Positions 24,843 through 34,394 of a DNA stretch of 64,000 nt are shown one piece after another. The notes beneath the pieces are model-generated. The model was not told the DNA's origin and did no database searches. It worked only from the letters and a program-made list of their open reading frames with translations. A program made the translations under genes and the position numbers. The stretch is from Gemmatirosa kalamazoonensis (GTDB taxonomy: Bacteria > Gemmatimonadota > Gemmatimonadetes > Gemmatimonadales > Gemmatimonadaceae), in NCBI RefSeq assembly GCF_000522985.1, contig NZ_CP007130.1:124001-188000 (forward strand), given 5' to 3'. Position 1 is the stretch's first letter. Each line of letters opens with the position of its first letter.

Positions 24843-26531
24843 TCATTCACCACGAGTCAGCGACGGCCGATGGGACTCCGGTAGGCGCACAGGGGTGACT
24901 ATCTCGACCTGCGTACCGCCTCTTTGGCTCGTCACGCGGAGCGTGCCGCCGACCGCCTCCACTCGTTCCCGCATGACGAGGAGGCCGAAGTGTCCCAGTC
25001 GCCCTTCCCCGAGAATCCGCGGGTCGATGCCGACGCCGTCGTCGCTGATCGTCACGCGGACACTCTCGCCGCGGTACTCGATGTCGACGGATACGAGGCA
25101 TGCTTCCGCGTGGCGGAAGGCATTCGTCACCGCCTCGAGCGCCGCACGCTGGATCTCCAGCAGCACGTGGCCGTCGACGGGGCTGGGTGGCTCGTTCGCG
25201 GTGATCCGGAATGCGGTGCGGTGCTCGGCGGCGAGACGCTCGGCGGCTCGGTGCAGCACCGTGACAGTGTCGAGCTCCGCCGCGGACGCCCGCAGGCCCT
25301 GCACGGCCTTGCGACCTTCGACGATGGCGTCGTCGAGCAGGCCGAGCGCCTCATCGAGCTCGCCGCGCAGTCGGACGTCGGCGGCCGACAGGCGGAGCGA
25401 GAGCGCCTGCAGCCGCAATGACGAGCCGACGGCGCTCTGGATCAGCGTGTCGTGGATGTCGGCGGCGACGCGCGCTCGCTCGCGCAGGCGCTCGGCCGCG
25501 AGCATCTCCTCGTGCCGGCGCCGCTCCTGCGTCATCTGGACGTGCGTCGTGACGTCGACCGCGACACCGCGCAGTCCGACGACCGCGCGCTCGTCGTCGA
25601 GAATCGGCGTCGCGCGGAGCTCCACCCAGCGCTTCTCCGTCTTGCGACGCAGGCAGCGGAGCACGGGACCGTCAACAGTCTCCCGCCGCATGCACGCGTC
25701 GAGATAGCGCGCGACGTTCTCACGGTCGGCCTTGTGAATCGAGGCGGCGAGGCGGCGAGGCGTCGTGAGCGGCCGCCCCGCGGTGCGGCCTAACAGCTCG
25801 TCCGCGGCGGCGTTGAGGAACGCGACGCGGCACGCCGGCGACGCGGGGTCGCCGTAGAGCTCCCACACGACGGCGGGGATCTCCCGCACGATCTCCTCGA
25901 GCCGCTCCCGCTCGCGCGTGAGCTCGCGGTTACGCTCCTCGAGCGCCGCGTGCAGCGCGAGTGCGTCCTCCGCGTGCAGCGCGTTGTCCACCGCGACGGC
26001 GATGTGCGACGCGACGAGCAGCGGAAGCTCGAGGTCGATGTCGTCGTACACCCCCGGCCTCGAGTTGCCGAGGTTGAACGCGCCGAGCCGCCGGTGCACC
26101 GTCGTGAGCGGCAGACTCAGGAACGCGCGCACGCCGGCATCGTACAGGGCCTTCTCCACTGACGCGTACACGCCCGACGTCGCGGTGTCGTGGATCACGA
26201 CCGGTTGCTGGGTCGTCCACACGCGCCCTGAGGGTGACTCCACCATCGGGATGCCGGCGACATGGCCGCGCATGGGCATCGGAGCGCCCTCGATCTGCCA
26301 CACGCGCATGCGGTCGGCGGCTGGGTCGTGCAGCACGACGCTGAGGTATGTGAAGTTCAGCAGGTCGTGCAGGCGGCCATTGAGGTCGTGGAACAGTCCC
26401 TCGAGGGTCCGGTAGCCGGCGATGGCCTGCGTGAGCTCGCCGAGCGTGCGCCAGCGAACGAGCGCCGACGCGTGCGCGTCGGCGGACGTCGGCACGAGTG
26501 GACCGACAGGAGGGTCGGAGCGCACCGTCAC
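24843..26531 (-). CDS. GAF-PAS sensor kinase, HisKA_3 type
   Basis: A 562-residue soluble kinase. Domains: GAF (about 35-185), coiled coil (LEERNRELTRERERLEEIV), PAS (about 215-330), HisKA_3 with the histidine in RVAADIHDTLIQ, and an ATPase domain with LEAVTNAFRHAEA, ISDDGVGID and GHFGLLVMRERVEAVGG. The start is a GTG at 26531 overlapping the TGA of the transporter gene upstream (GTGA), so it is coupled to it. HisKA_3 kinases usually pair with NarL regulators; the nearest orphan of that type is at 34395-35036, not adjacent. A TTAGGC codon pair lies near 25790. Confidence 0.88.
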   Translation of the reverse strand: MTVRSDPPVGPLVPTSADAHASALVRWRTLGELTQAIAGYRTLEGLFHDLNGRLHDLLNFTYLSVVLHDPAADRMRVWQIEGAPMPMRGHVAGIPMVESPSGRVWTTQQPVVIHDTATSGVYASVEKALYDAGVRAFLSLPLTTVHRRLGAFNLGNSRPGVYDDIDLELPLLVASHIAVAVDNALHAEDALALHAALEERNRELTRERERLEEIVREIPAVVWELYGDPASPACRVAFLNAAADELLGRTAGRPLTTPRRLAASIHKADRENVARYLDACMRRETVDGPVLRCLRRKTEKRWVELRATPILDDERAVVGLRGVAVDVTTHVQMTQERRRHEEMLAAERLRERARVAADIHDTLIQSAVGSSLRLQALSLRLSAADVRLRGELDEALGLLDDAIVEGRKAVQGLRASAAELDTVTVLHRAAERLAAEHRTAFRITANEPPSPVDGHVLLEIQRAALEAVTNAFRHAEACLVSVDIEYRGESVRVTISDDGVGIDPRILGEGRLGHFGLLVMRERVEAVGGTLRVTSQRGGTQVEIVTPVRLPESHRPSLTRGE

Positions 26532-27769
26532 GGTGCGTCCAACGCGCCGACCGTGATCTGCGCGCCCACCGACTCCGTCGCGCGGGCCACCAGCGTCGTG
26601 GTGGCGAGCCGCCCGAGCGAGTTGACTGGTGTATTCAGCCGTCCTGCGAACGGAATCGCCGCCACGACACCCGCCGCGGCAGCTGGGAGGCCAGCCTGGG
26701 AGAGCACGAATCCCAGTACCACCAGCGCGCCCAGTCCGACCGGCGGTGTCATGACGGAGCCGACCCACACGAGCGCGCCGATGAGCGCGACGCGTCCGGG
26801 GACGAGCGCGATCCCCGCGGCGTTCGCGGCGAAGACACACGCCACCGCGAGATAGGCGGCCGAGCCGACCTTACTGACCGCGACGCCTAGCGGCAGCGTG
26901 AACGCGAACACGCGTCGGTCGACGCCGAGCCGGCGCTCCGCCGCCTCGAGCTCCATCGGCAGCGTTGCTGCGCTGCTGCCGGTCGCGAACGCCGTCACGA
27001 GCACGTCGCGCACGGCGGGGATCACCGAGCGAGGCGGCACACTCACCGTGAGCAGCAGCAGGAGCGCAGCGCACAGTGTGCTCTCCGCCACGTAGATCGC
27101 GAGGAGTACCGTGGCGAATTGCGCGAGTACGCGCCCGTCGCGCGGAGCGAAGGTCATCGCGGCCAGTGCAAACGTGCCGATCGGCGCGTAGTACATGACG
27201 CCTTCGAGCATCACGTGGCTTGCACGCCCGCACCCGTCGAAGAACGCGTGGACGGTGTCGGCCTGCCGCGCCGCGCCCGAGCGCCGCAGCCGCGCGATGG
27301 CGAGCGCGAACGGCACCGTAAACACCATGACCGGCAGGAGCTGCCCCTCGGCGAGTGCGGCGACCACGTTGGCCGGCACGAGCGCATCCAGGAACGAGCC
27401 GGGCGGCGGGGCCAGCGGCGGAGCGTGAGCGCCAGGCAGCGTCATGCCTGCGCCAGGCCGGAGGAGGAGCGCGACGGCGAGGCCGAGCGCCGTGGCCGCG
27501 GCGGACGCCCCCGCATACAAGGCGACGCTTCTCGCACCGACTCGGCGAAGCGCCTCGGGTGTGATCGCGCCGAGCCCCGTGACGATCGTGCATACGACGA
27601 TCGGGAGCACGAGCACGGTCAGCAGCCGGACCAGTAGGTCGCCAAGCGGGCGCACCACGGTGACCGGCGGTCCGATCAGCGCGCCGGTGAGCGCGCCGAG
27701 CGCGAAGCCTGCCGCGAGCCGGCCTCCCATAGGAGCACCGAGATAACGCCGCAGCCAAGTACCCGACAT
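26528..27769 (-). CDS. Dicarboxylate/amino acid:cation symporter (DctA/GltP family)
   Basis: A 413-residue transporter of the DAACS family. Hydrophobic helices run throughout; the signature ATGSSAATLPMELEAAER corresponds to the family serine-rich loop, and LPLGVAVSKVGSAAYL to the next helix. The usual NMDGT-like substrate and ion motif is weak: the LPLGV segment carries the change, and NTPVNSLGR replaces the later NxxGD motif, so substrate preference cannot be inferred. The ATG at 27769 has only a weak ribosome site. Coupled by GTGA to the kinase that follows, suggesting a transporter-sensor pair. Confidence 0.82.
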   Translation of the reverse strand: MSGTWLRRYLGAPMGGRLAAGFALGALTGALIGPPVTVVRPLGDLLVRLLTVLVLPIVVCTIVTGLGAITPEALRRVGARSVALYAGASAAATALGLAVALLLRPGAGMTLPGAHAPPLAPPPGSFLDALVPANVVAALAEGQLLPVMVFTVPFALAIARLRRSGAARQADTVHAFFDGCGRASHVMLEGVMYYAPIGTFALAAMTFAPRDGRVLAQFATVLLAIYVAESTLCAALLLLLTVSVPPRSVIPAVRDVLVTAFATGSSAATLPMELEAAERRLGVDRRVFAFTLPLGVAVSKVGSAAYLAVACVFAANAAGIALVPGRVALIGALVWVGSVMTPPVGLGALVVLGFVLSQAGLPAAAAGVVAAIPFAGRLNTPVNSLGRLATTTLVARATESVGAQITVGALDAP

Positions 27770-28370
27770 GGCTCGTTCGCGGTGCGCGTAGGCGGCGCGT
27801 GTGGACCGATGAGTTCCACCCCGCGAGGCAGGTTGACCGCCCACCGTTCAAGGTACCGCTGCCATTCGGAAGCGCGAGGTTCCACACGGCCACCGACCAC
27901 CGCTGTAAGCACGGCGTGGCGACGTCGTGTGAGGAGAGAGGGTGCCGGAAGCACCTGTTTCCCGCATCTACCGGCCGAGCAGTCCTGCACTCTCGCGTAC
28001 GAGGTGCACGGCGGTAGCCCGAACGGGAGAATCCCGGCGACCGCTGTGCGTCCGCGCGCTCGTCCGCTCCTCGGGTGTGATCAGGAGCGTGGGTCGTAGG
28101 AAGCGCCCGAGAATCGCTCGCCGGCTGAGAGATGAGGTGTGCGACAGCCGTCGTAGGCACTCGCGCGGGGCACTTGGACACGCTTGCCCGCACTTCGCGC
28201 ACGACGAACGCGACTCGCAAGCGCATCCAAGCCGCGGCGACGACGACTCCGCATGGTCGCTCTCACACCGGGACGCGCATTCCGCGTGGACCGCGAGCGC
28301 GCCAGGCGCATCCAGCCATCACAGCACGTTAGGCGCCGCGCCTCAGTCACCCATGCAGTAAGAGGTACCG
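27770..28370. other. Divergent intergenic region without supported genes
   Basis: A 601-bp region between the transporter and the outer-membrane protein gene. Open frames are Arg-rich and inconsistent. One CGTTAGGC octamer (28327-28334) lies 36 bp before the next start codon. No other strong signal. Confidence 0.5.
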
Positions 28371-28955
28371 ATGACATTCCGCTTCCGCGCTATCCAGCCA
28401 GTCCACACGCTCGCTCTCGTGGCGGCGTTCATCGCCGCGTCCGCGCCGCTCGCTGCGCAAGCGCCCGCACGTCCCTTCACGCTCGCGGGCTTCGGTGGTG
28501 GCATCTCATCGCTCGGCGGCGACGGGGAGTTCCGCGTCACCCACGAGGACGGCGTGCGTCTCGGCTACGACGTGAATCCCGTGATCACCCTCCGCGCGGT
28601 CGTGACCAGCGCGACGCGTGAGACCTCCGGAGCGGCCTGGGGCAAGCACTCCGGGACCGACGTCTCGCACCGACGCTACGCCGCCGAGATCGTCGCCGGT
28701 CCATCCGGCGCGCGCAACGTCCGGCCCTACGTGTTCGGCGGCGCCGGCGTCGTGACCAACGATCCGCGTGGAGACGGTGACGCGAACACCACCGGCGCGT
28801 TACGGGCCGGTGTCGGCTTCGAGTGGCGCCCTGGCCGATCCCACATCGGCGCGGCGTTCGAGGCCGGGGCGAACGCGTACCGCCTCAACACGCTCGGCGT
28901 GCGCCGGACGCAGTACGACGTCGCGTGGAACGGCGGTCTCGCCCTGCACTGGTGA
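28371..28955 (+). CDS. Outer-membrane beta-barrel protein
   Basis: A 194-residue exported protein. A signal peptide (core LALVAAFIAASAPLAAQA) suggests cleavage near residue 30. The mature part consists of alternating short strands (FTLAGFGGGISSLGG, GVRLGYDVNPVITLRAVV, RPYVFGGAGVV, RAGVGFEWRPG) ending in ALHW, an aromatic C terminus typical of barrel insertion. Function unknown. AAGAGGT lies upstream of the ATG. A very strong hairpin follows at 28996-29036. Confidence 0.75.
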   Translation: MTFRFRAIQPVHTLALVAAFIAASAPLAAQAPARPFTLAGFGGGISSLGGDGEFRVTHEDGVRLGYDVNPVITLRAVVTSATRETSGAAWGKHSGTDVSHRRYAAEIVAGPSGARNVRPYVFGGAGVVTNDPRGDGDANTTGALRAGVGFEWRPGRSHIGAAFEAGANAYRLNTLGVRRTQYDVAWNGGLALHW

Positions 28956-28995
28956 GCCGAGCACCACGCACGCAACGACGCCAAGACACACGCGT

Positions 28996-29036
28996 GCGGC
29001 GCGCGCCCCCGTGTAGCTCGCGGGGGCGCGCGCCGC
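28996..29036 (+). terminator. 16-bp perfect hairpin terminator
   Basis: GCGGCGCGCGCCCCCG (28996-29011) pairs perfectly with CGGGGGCGCGCGCCGC (29021-29036) around a 9-base loop, 40 bp after the outer-membrane gene. There is no T-run, as is common in very GC-rich genomes. Confidence 0.75.
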
Positions 29037-29064
29037 TCCCACACTGCCACACCAGGAGTAGACG

Positions 29065-30054
29065 ATGGACGAAGATACCCGTACCACGATTGCGGTCCTC
29101 GACGTTGTCGAGACCGTAGAAGATGCAGGCGCAGCGGCTGGCCGTGACGCCAAAGACACCGCGCAGTCGTGCGAAAACGCGCGCGTCGTCGCGAAGTTCT
29201 ACGAGGCGTACGCTGCTCGCGACGTGGACGCGGCCGCCCAGCTGGCCGCGCCCGATTTCGTGTTGCACGTGCCCGGTCGCGGCGTCCTCGCCGGCGAGCA
29301 CTGGGGCACGGATGGTTTCCGGCGCTACCTGTCGATCATTCAGGCGCACAGCGGCGCTGTCTTCGACTTCCGGGTTACCGCCATCGCGGTGAACGGCGAG
29401 CACGTATTCACGCGCGAGGTCCTCGAGCTGACTCGCGCGGGAGAGCCGGACAGCCGCTTCGTGCTTCGGATCTCGAACTGGTTCAAGCTCCGCGGCAGCC
29501 TCCTCTCCGAGGCTTGGGTCATCCCCGAGCACCAACGCGCGTACGACGCGTACTGGTCCTCCGCGAAATCCGCGTCCGGCGCCGCCGCGATGTCGACGCC
29601 GCGGGAGCGGTACGGTGGCGTCGACCTCGAACGAGCCGCGTCGACGAAGCCGCGTGCCCTTCTGGAGCGCATGTACGACCGCTTCTGGCGCGGCGACGCG
29701 GCCGCGATGCGCGAGACGGTCGACGATGACGTGGTGGTGAACATCGTCGGCGAGAGCGCGATGTCCGGCGTGTACCGGGGCTGGGACGGCTACATGGAGT
29801 TCCGCCGCCGCCTCATGTCCATGGCGGCCTCGAAATACAAGCTCGATGTCGTGGCGCTGGCAGCGGGCGGGCGGGACGTCTTCGCCGTGGAGTACATCCG
29901 CATGAACCGGAGCTGGGATCCCACGCTTCAGGAGATCTACGTGCTGATGCACTTCGAGGTCGACGACGGGCGCGTCACACGCATGGACGACTTCCCCTTC
30001 GATACGTACGCGTGGGAGCAGTTCTACACCCCCGACGCGCGCTGGGAGGGCTGA
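29065..30054 (+). CDS. Tandem SnoaL/NTF2-like protein
   Basis: A 329-residue protein made of two NTF2-like alpha+beta domains. Domain 1 (about 35-170): VVAKFYEAYAARDVDAAAQL, then FVLHVPGRGVLAGEHWG, and FRVTAIAVNGEHVFTREVL. Domain 2 (about 190-325): LLERMYDRFWRGDAAAMRET, then GVYRGWDGYMEFRRRL and VFAVEYIRMNR. Each domain has the FYxAYxxRD-like first helix of SnoaL-like enzymes and steroid-isomerase relatives. No catalytic assignment is possible. AGGAG precedes the ATG. A secreted small protein follows 6 bp downstream. Confidence 0.78.
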   Translation: MDEDTRTTIAVLDVVETVEDAGAAAGRDAKDTAQSCENARVVAKFYEAYAARDVDAAAQLAAPDFVLHVPGRGVLAGEHWGTDGFRRYLSIIQAHSGAVFDFRVTAIAVNGEHVFTREVLELTRAGEPDSRFVLRISNWFKLRGSLLSEAWVIPEHQRAYDAYWSSAKSASGAAAMSTPRERYGGVDLERAASTKPRALLERMYDRFWRGDAAAMRETVDDDVVVNIVGESAMSGVYRGWDGYMEFRRRLMSMAASKYKLDVVALAAGGRDVFAVEYIRMNRSWDPTLQEIYVLMHFEVDDGRVTRMDDFPFDTYAWEQFYTPDARWEG

Positions 30055-30060
30055 GGCGCC

Positions 30061-30396
30061 ATGCGCAGACTTCTCCTATCCGTGCTGCTATGCGACATCG
30101 CGTGTTCGGCCGGTTCCGTTCAGACGCCGGGCGTGGGCCGTGGGCCGCACACCAGCGTCGTCAGGTATCAACTCTTGCACGTTCGCGGCGTCGACCGCGA
30201 TCGGCGACGGAACGCCGAGGCGAAGATGCGCGTTGCCTGCGGGGGCGCGTACGACATCGTGTCGGAGTGGCGGCAGAACGACCGGACCGCCGTGTACCAC
30301 ACCGGCGAAGGTCGCGAGACCCGAGTGCAACCGGTCGCGTACCAGTACATCGAGTACGCGTGTGACAGCGGCGCGAGACCGCGCGATGTGCCGTAG
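30061..30396 (+). CDS. Small secreted hypothetical protein
   Basis: A 111-residue protein with a signal-peptide-like start (RRLLLSVLLCDIACSAG). The mature part has a pair of cysteines (ACGGAYDIVSEW and EYACDSG) that could form a disulfide. Unknown family. Starts 6 bp after the NTF2-like gene, so probably cotranscribed. A bidirectional terminator lies 30 bp downstream. Confidence 0.6.
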   Translation: MRRLLLSVLLCDIACSAGSVQTPGVGRGPHTSVVRYQLLHVRGVDRDRRRNAEAKMRVACGGAYDIVSEWRQNDRTAVYHTGEGRETRVQPVAYQYIEYACDSGARPRDVP

Positions 30397-30425
30397 CCTC
30401 TCGCACGAGAGCGCACGCTTGATCG

Positions 30426-30459
30426 AGAGGCGCGAGCACGGAGAGGTGCTCGCGCCTCT
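30426..30459. terminator. Bidirectional 14-bp hairpin terminator
   Basis: AGAGGCGCGAGCAC (30426-30439) and GTGCTCGCGCCTCT (30446-30459) are perfect complements around the loop GGAGAG. It lies between the convergent genes ending at 30396 and 30472, so it can stop transcription from both sides. Confidence 0.8.
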
Positions 30460-30471
30460 GGCGTTTCCGCC

Positions 30472-32097
30472 TTAGTGTCGCCCTGGCCCCGTTAGGCGCG
30501 CGCGATCGTCGACTCGCGTGAAGGCGTCGTCGTCGAAGAAGCGGAGCTCCGCGGGTAGGGCAACGTCGTCACGGATATGCAGCGAAGGGACTCGGCCGAC
30601 GGGGTCGACGTCGAACGTCACGAGTGTGATCCCCAGTGTGTCCGGTCGGTCGCGCCAGCGCGCGCGGTACGTGTCCCCCGCCCAGTGTTCGAGGTCAACG
30701 ACGAATGCCCCCCACAGGTGCGCCACGAGGCGCCCGTCCTGGCTGGCGACGATCACGTCCCCGTACATCGGGCTCGTGTAGCGCCCCGCGTAGGCGTCGA
30801 GCGGAAGCGTCGCCGTCGTGTGCTCCGGCCGGCGCTGCTCCGCGTCCCGCTTCGCCGCCTCGAGGGCCGACTCGTCCTGCTTCATGCGGGCGAGCAGCAT
30901 CGCACTCCAGTCGCGCGGCGGCGTGCCGAGGTACCCGTCGAGCGCGCGGCGCGCGATCGCCGAAAAGAGCGCGTTGTGCCCGTCGGTGTTGGTGAGTACC
31001 ACGATTCCGAGCCGCTTCTCCGGCACGAACGCGATCTCGGACAGCATGCCGTCGATCCCTCCCGTGTGCCACAACACCTTCACGCCGAGGTAGTCGTACA
31101 TCGCGACGCCAAGTCCGTACGCGCGAAAGTGTGTGGACGGCGACAACGGGTCGTCGGGGCCCGGCGTGATCGTCTGCGGCGATTCGATCTCGCGGAGTGT
31201 CGCGGAGTCGAGCAGGCGCCGCGTCCCGGGCCGGCGGTTGGCGCGGCCGTTCGCGAGCAGGAAGCGGAGCCACCGCGCCATGTCGGCAGCCGACGAAGTG
31301 ATGCTGCCGGCGGGCGCGATGTTGTCAATGTCCCGGTACGGGCGTGGTGTCAGATGCACGCCGTCGGAGAAGTGCGGCGTGGCCACGTTGGCGACGCCGG
31401 CGAGCTCGCCGAGCGACGTGTAACTCGACCGCATGCCGAGCGGCCTGAGGATGCGATCCTGTACGAGCCGGTCCCAGCTGATGTCCGCGGCAGCTGCAGC
31501 GGCCTCGCCAGCGGCGAGCACCATGAGGTTTTGGTAGCCGAACTCCGAGCGGAAGCTGCTGTTCGGCGTGAGGTACCGAACGCGCCGCAACACTTCGGCA
31601 CGGCTACGCGGGGCTCCGTAGGCGATCATGTCGCCGCGTCGTCCCAGTCCGCTGCGGTGCGACAGCAGGTCGCGCACGGTAATCTCGCGCGTGACCCACG
31701 GGTCGTAGAGCTGGAAGCCGGGCAGAAACTTCGTCGCGGGATCGTCCCAGCGCATGCGCCCGTCGTCGACCAGCATGCCCGCGGCGACCGCCGTGAAGAG
31801 CTTCGTGTTCGAGCCGATGGCGAAGACGGTGTTCTCGTCCACCCGATCCGGCTTACCCGCCATACGCACGCCGAAGCCGCGCGCGTAGACGACCGAGTCG
31901 TCTTTGACGACGGCGACCGAGACACCGGCGATGCCCCAGTCTCGCACCGCGTGTTCGACGTAGGCGTCGAACCCGGCGAGTGGAGCGGGCGTACGTTGCG
32001 CGGGGAGCGGGGCGCTGGCCGACACCTGCAGCAGGACCCCGAGCGCCGCCATGGGCGTGAACGACTTGCGCTCGGTCCGTCGAACGTTCTCTCGCAT
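30472..32097 (-). CDS. Exported serine hydrolase with C-terminal DUF3471-like domain
   Basis: A 541-residue beta-lactamase-fold hydrolase. The signal region reaches APLPAQ. SxxK is in IGSNTKLFTAV and the YxN-equivalent in FGYQNLMVLAAG; WHTGGIDGMLSE is the HxG region. A C-terminal lipocalin-like domain (YAGRYTSPMYGDVIVASQDG, then LRFFDDDAF) is typical of DUF3471. The ATG at 32097 was chosen over an upstream one because GGAGGAG lies seven bases before it. The substrate is unknown; such enzymes include D-aminopeptidases and esterases. Confidence 0.87.
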   Translation of the reverse strand: MRENVRRTERKSFTPMAALGVLLQVSASAPLPAQRTPAPLAGFDAYVEHAVRDWGIAGVSVAVVKDDSVVYARGFGVRMAGKPDRVDENTVFAIGSNTKLFTAVAAGMLVDDGRMRWDDPATKFLPGFQLYDPWVTREITVRDLLSHRSGLGRRGDMIAYGAPRSRAEVLRRVRYLTPNSSFRSEFGYQNLMVLAAGEAAAAAADISWDRLVQDRILRPLGMRSSYTSLGELAGVANVATPHFSDGVHLTPRPYRDIDNIAPAGSITSSAADMARWLRFLLANGRANRRPGTRRLLDSATLREIESPQTITPGPDDPLSPSTHFRAYGLGVAMYDYLGVKVLWHTGGIDGMLSEIAFVPEKRLGIVVLTNTDGHNALFSAIARRALDGYLGTPPRDWSAMLLARMKQDESALEAAKRDAEQRRPEHTTATLPLDAYAGRYTSPMYGDVIVASQDGRLVAHLWGAFVVDLEHWAGDTYRARWRDRPDTLGITLVTFDVDPVGRVPSLHIRDDVALPAELRFFDDDAFTRVDDRARLTGPGRH

Positions 32098-32347
32098 TGT
32101 CTCCTCCGAATCCACGTGATGTGCCCTTGCGTCGGAGGAGTCTGCGGTGAACGCGTCGCGCTCCCTTGTGCGCCCTTGCTGCCACGTTAGGAGATGGTGC
32201 GAGCGTCAGAGACCAGCTGAACTCCGACGGCGCACCTCCGGCGTCCGGCGAATCGCGGAACGCCGCGGGGACGCCGCGGCGACCACGAGCATGCCGCTGC
32301 GCGCCGCGCGGCCAACGGATCGAAGGGCGTGGTGTGGCCGGCATTGG

Positions 32348-33115
32348 TCACGCGTTCGGCGCGAGCGCGTTCTCGCCGCGCGCGACCGGAAGAGTGAACG
32401 CGACGCACAGCCCGCCCCCGTCGACGGTCTCGGCGGCGATCCGGCCACCGTGCGCTTCGACGAGCCACCGCGCGATCGCCAGCCCGAGACCGACGCCCGC
32501 GTGCGCGGCGATACCGTCCCCCTGCCAGTACTCGTCGAACAGACGACCGAGTTCGCCCGCACGCACACCGGGGCCGTTGTCCGTGATCGAAATGCGGATC
32601 GCGTCATCGGTCGCCTCCGCGACCGCGCACACGCGGCCGCCCTTCGGCGTGTACTTGATCGCGTTCCCGCACAGGTTCCCGAGCACCTGGAGCAGCCGAT
32701 CGCGGTCCGCGTACGCATGGGGCAGCGCCGGGGGCCCGCCCACACCGATGTGGATGCTCTTCGCGCGCGCGTGCGGTGACACGAGGGCGCGAACGTCTTC
32801 GAGCAGTGCCCGTACGTCCACCGGCGCGCGCCGGAGTCGAAGCGCCCCGGCCTCGACCTGCCCCATGGTCAGCAGGTCCTCCGCGATCCGCAGCGTCTCG
32901 CGCGCGCAGCGCTGCACGAGCGCGAGCTGCCGCTGCAACATCTCGCCGGTGGAGCAGTCGCCGAGGAGCTCCTCGGCAAACTCCGCGGCCATCAGCACCG
33001 CCGACACGGGCTGCCGGAGGTCGTGCGCGACCACCGCGAGCATGTCCGGGCGCCAGCGCGTGGGCGTCACACCAAGGACGCCGCGATCCGTACGATCGGT
33101 CTCGGTCGCTAACAT
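32348..33115 (-). CDS. Soluble histidine kinase without sensor domain
   Basis: A 255-residue kinase core. H-box VVAHDLRQPVSAV, then NLCGNAIKYT, ITDNGPGVR, FDEYWQ and GVGLGLAIARWL. There is no input domain and no membrane helix; the N-terminal 25 residues are polar, so it likely interacts with a partner. The ATG at 33115 lacks a clear ribosome site. CGTTAGGC, read on this strand, lies 35 bp upstream of the start (33151-33158). An AraC gene ends 92 bp upstream on the same strand. Confidence 0.8.
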   Translation of the reverse strand: MLATETDRTDRGVLGVTPTRWRPDMLAVVAHDLRQPVSAVLMAAEFAEELLGDCSTGEMLQRQLALVQRCARETLRIAEDLLTMGQVEAGALRLRRAPVDVRALLEDVRALVSPHARAKSIHIGVGGPPALPHAYADRDRLLQVLGNLCGNAIKYTPKGGRVCAVAEATDDAIRISITDNGPGVRAGELGRLFDEYWQGDGIAAHAGVGLGLAIARWLVEAHGGRIAAETVDGGGLCVAFTLPVARGENALAPNA

Positions 33116-33207
33116 GTTGCACCGGGCAGATTGAGGTTGCGGCCATACTGGCCTAACGCTGATGTCCTCGCTTGCACCGACTTGCCTCACCCCAGCGCGC
33201 GCGTCGT

Positions 33208-34209
33208 TCATCCGGCGACGCGGTCGATCACGTCGAGGGCGCCCTTGGGGTGCACATCGCCGCACGGCGCCGTCGCGAGCTGCCGCGCGTAGCACGAAGG
33301 AGTCATTCCCGTCCCGCGCTTGAAGCGCCGAGTGAGATGGCTCTGGTCGGCGAACCCCGCGTCGTACGTCACGTGCGACGGCGACACACCCGCCGCGATG
33401 AGCGAGCGCGCTCGCGCGAGCCGCAGTTCCATCAGGTATGCTCTCGGCGGCATGCCGTGCACGCGCTCGAACGCGCGGGCCAGGTAGTATTTGCTCAGGC
33501 GCGCGGCGGACGCCATGTCGTCGAGGCTCACCGGATCGGCGACGTGCTCCACCAGATGTGCCTGAAGCCTGCGGACCGCGTCGTGTCGCCGCGGTCCGAC
33601 GCGCTTCTGCGCCGCCTGCGCGAGCGGTTCCGCGTGGCGGGCGGCGAGCGCGCCCGTCGCTTCGGAGAGCCGCTGCTCGCAGTCGGCACTGCGCACCGGG
33701 GACCACAGCTCGTCGAACAGCGAGGACAACACGTCACGCAGCTCGCGGTCGAGAATCACCGCACGCGAGAAGTACGGCATCTCCGGTTGTGCGCACAGCC
33801 CACTACCAGGAGGCCTGTCGTGGCGCGCGGCGTGAGCGGCGCGAGCGGCGCGCGCGACGAACGCGGGCGTGAGGAGGAGCATCTTCGCCGACCACGCGTC
33901 GGCTGTAGCCGCGTGCAACGTGTGTGACTCGGTCGGCGGCGTGACCACGATTGCGCCTTCAGGAGCGAGCATGCGCCGACCGTGCGCGTTCACCACGTGC
34001 GTGGGTGCCGCGGGGATCACGATGCGCAGCTCCTCGTGCAGTAGACGCGGCACGCCTCCGGTCGCTACGGCGAGCACGGCCCGCGCACGCGAGGCGTTGA
34101 TGTTCAGAGCATTCGAGCGCTGGAACCCGCGATCGAATGGGCACCAGACACGAAGTGTAGACGTTGGTGTACCGCCCAGCGGGGTCTGAGATGCGGATGA
34201 CGCGTGCAT
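33208..34209 (-). CDS. AraC-family transcriptional regulator
   Basis: A 333-residue regulator. The N-terminal cupin-like domain (IVIPAAPTHVVNAHGRRML, APEGAIVVTPPTESHTL) is followed by a helical segment and two HTH motifs (VSLDDMASAARLSKYYLARA and PSHVTYDAGFADQSHLTRRF). The ATG at 34209 is preceded by GGGGAG; an upstream ATG at 34233 is weaker. CGTTAGGC lies 31 bp upstream (34241-34248 on the plus strand). The ligand is unknown. Confidence 0.87.
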   Translation of the reverse strand: MHASSASQTPLGGTPTSTLRVWCPFDRGFQRSNALNINASRARAVLAVATGGVPRLLHEELRIVIPAAPTHVVNAHGRRMLAPEGAIVVTPPTESHTLHAATADAWSAKMLLLTPAFVARAARAAHAARHDRPPGSGLCAQPEMPYFSRAVILDRELRDVLSSLFDELWSPVRSADCEQRLSEATGALAARHAEPLAQAAQKRVGPRRHDAVRRLQAHLVEHVADPVSLDDMASAARLSKYYLARAFERVHGMPPRAYLMELRLARARSLIAAGVSPSHVTYDAGFADQSHLTRRFKRGTGMTPSCYARQLATAPCGDVHPKGALDVIDRVAG

Positions 34210-34335
34210 GGCGCTCCCCGGATCGCCGTCCACGACGGCGGCCTAACGACCGGAAGAGCCCTCGCCCGTTGCGCGGGCCTGCGGTCGACGGGCGCAGGTT
34301 ACCGGTGAGCGGCCCTCGCTCGCGTCTGTCCGCAG

Positions 34336-34376
34336 AGGAGTCTTTGCTCCTCTCCCCCGAGAGAGCGCCTGCTCTC
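34336..34376 (-). terminator. Tandem hairpins downstream of the NarL regulator
   Basis: AGAGGAG and CTCCTCT flank TCTTTG, and GAGAGCGCCTGCTCTC follows, giving two short adjacent hairpins. They lie just beyond the end of the leftward regulator gene at 34395. Confidence 0.55.
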
Positions 34377-34394
34377 CCGAACGAGAGAGGCGCG

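Noticed and set aside
27942-28361. Small gene in the region before the outer-membrane protein
   Set aside because: Low-complexity Arg/Ser frames on both strands, no ribosome site, no recognisable motif.
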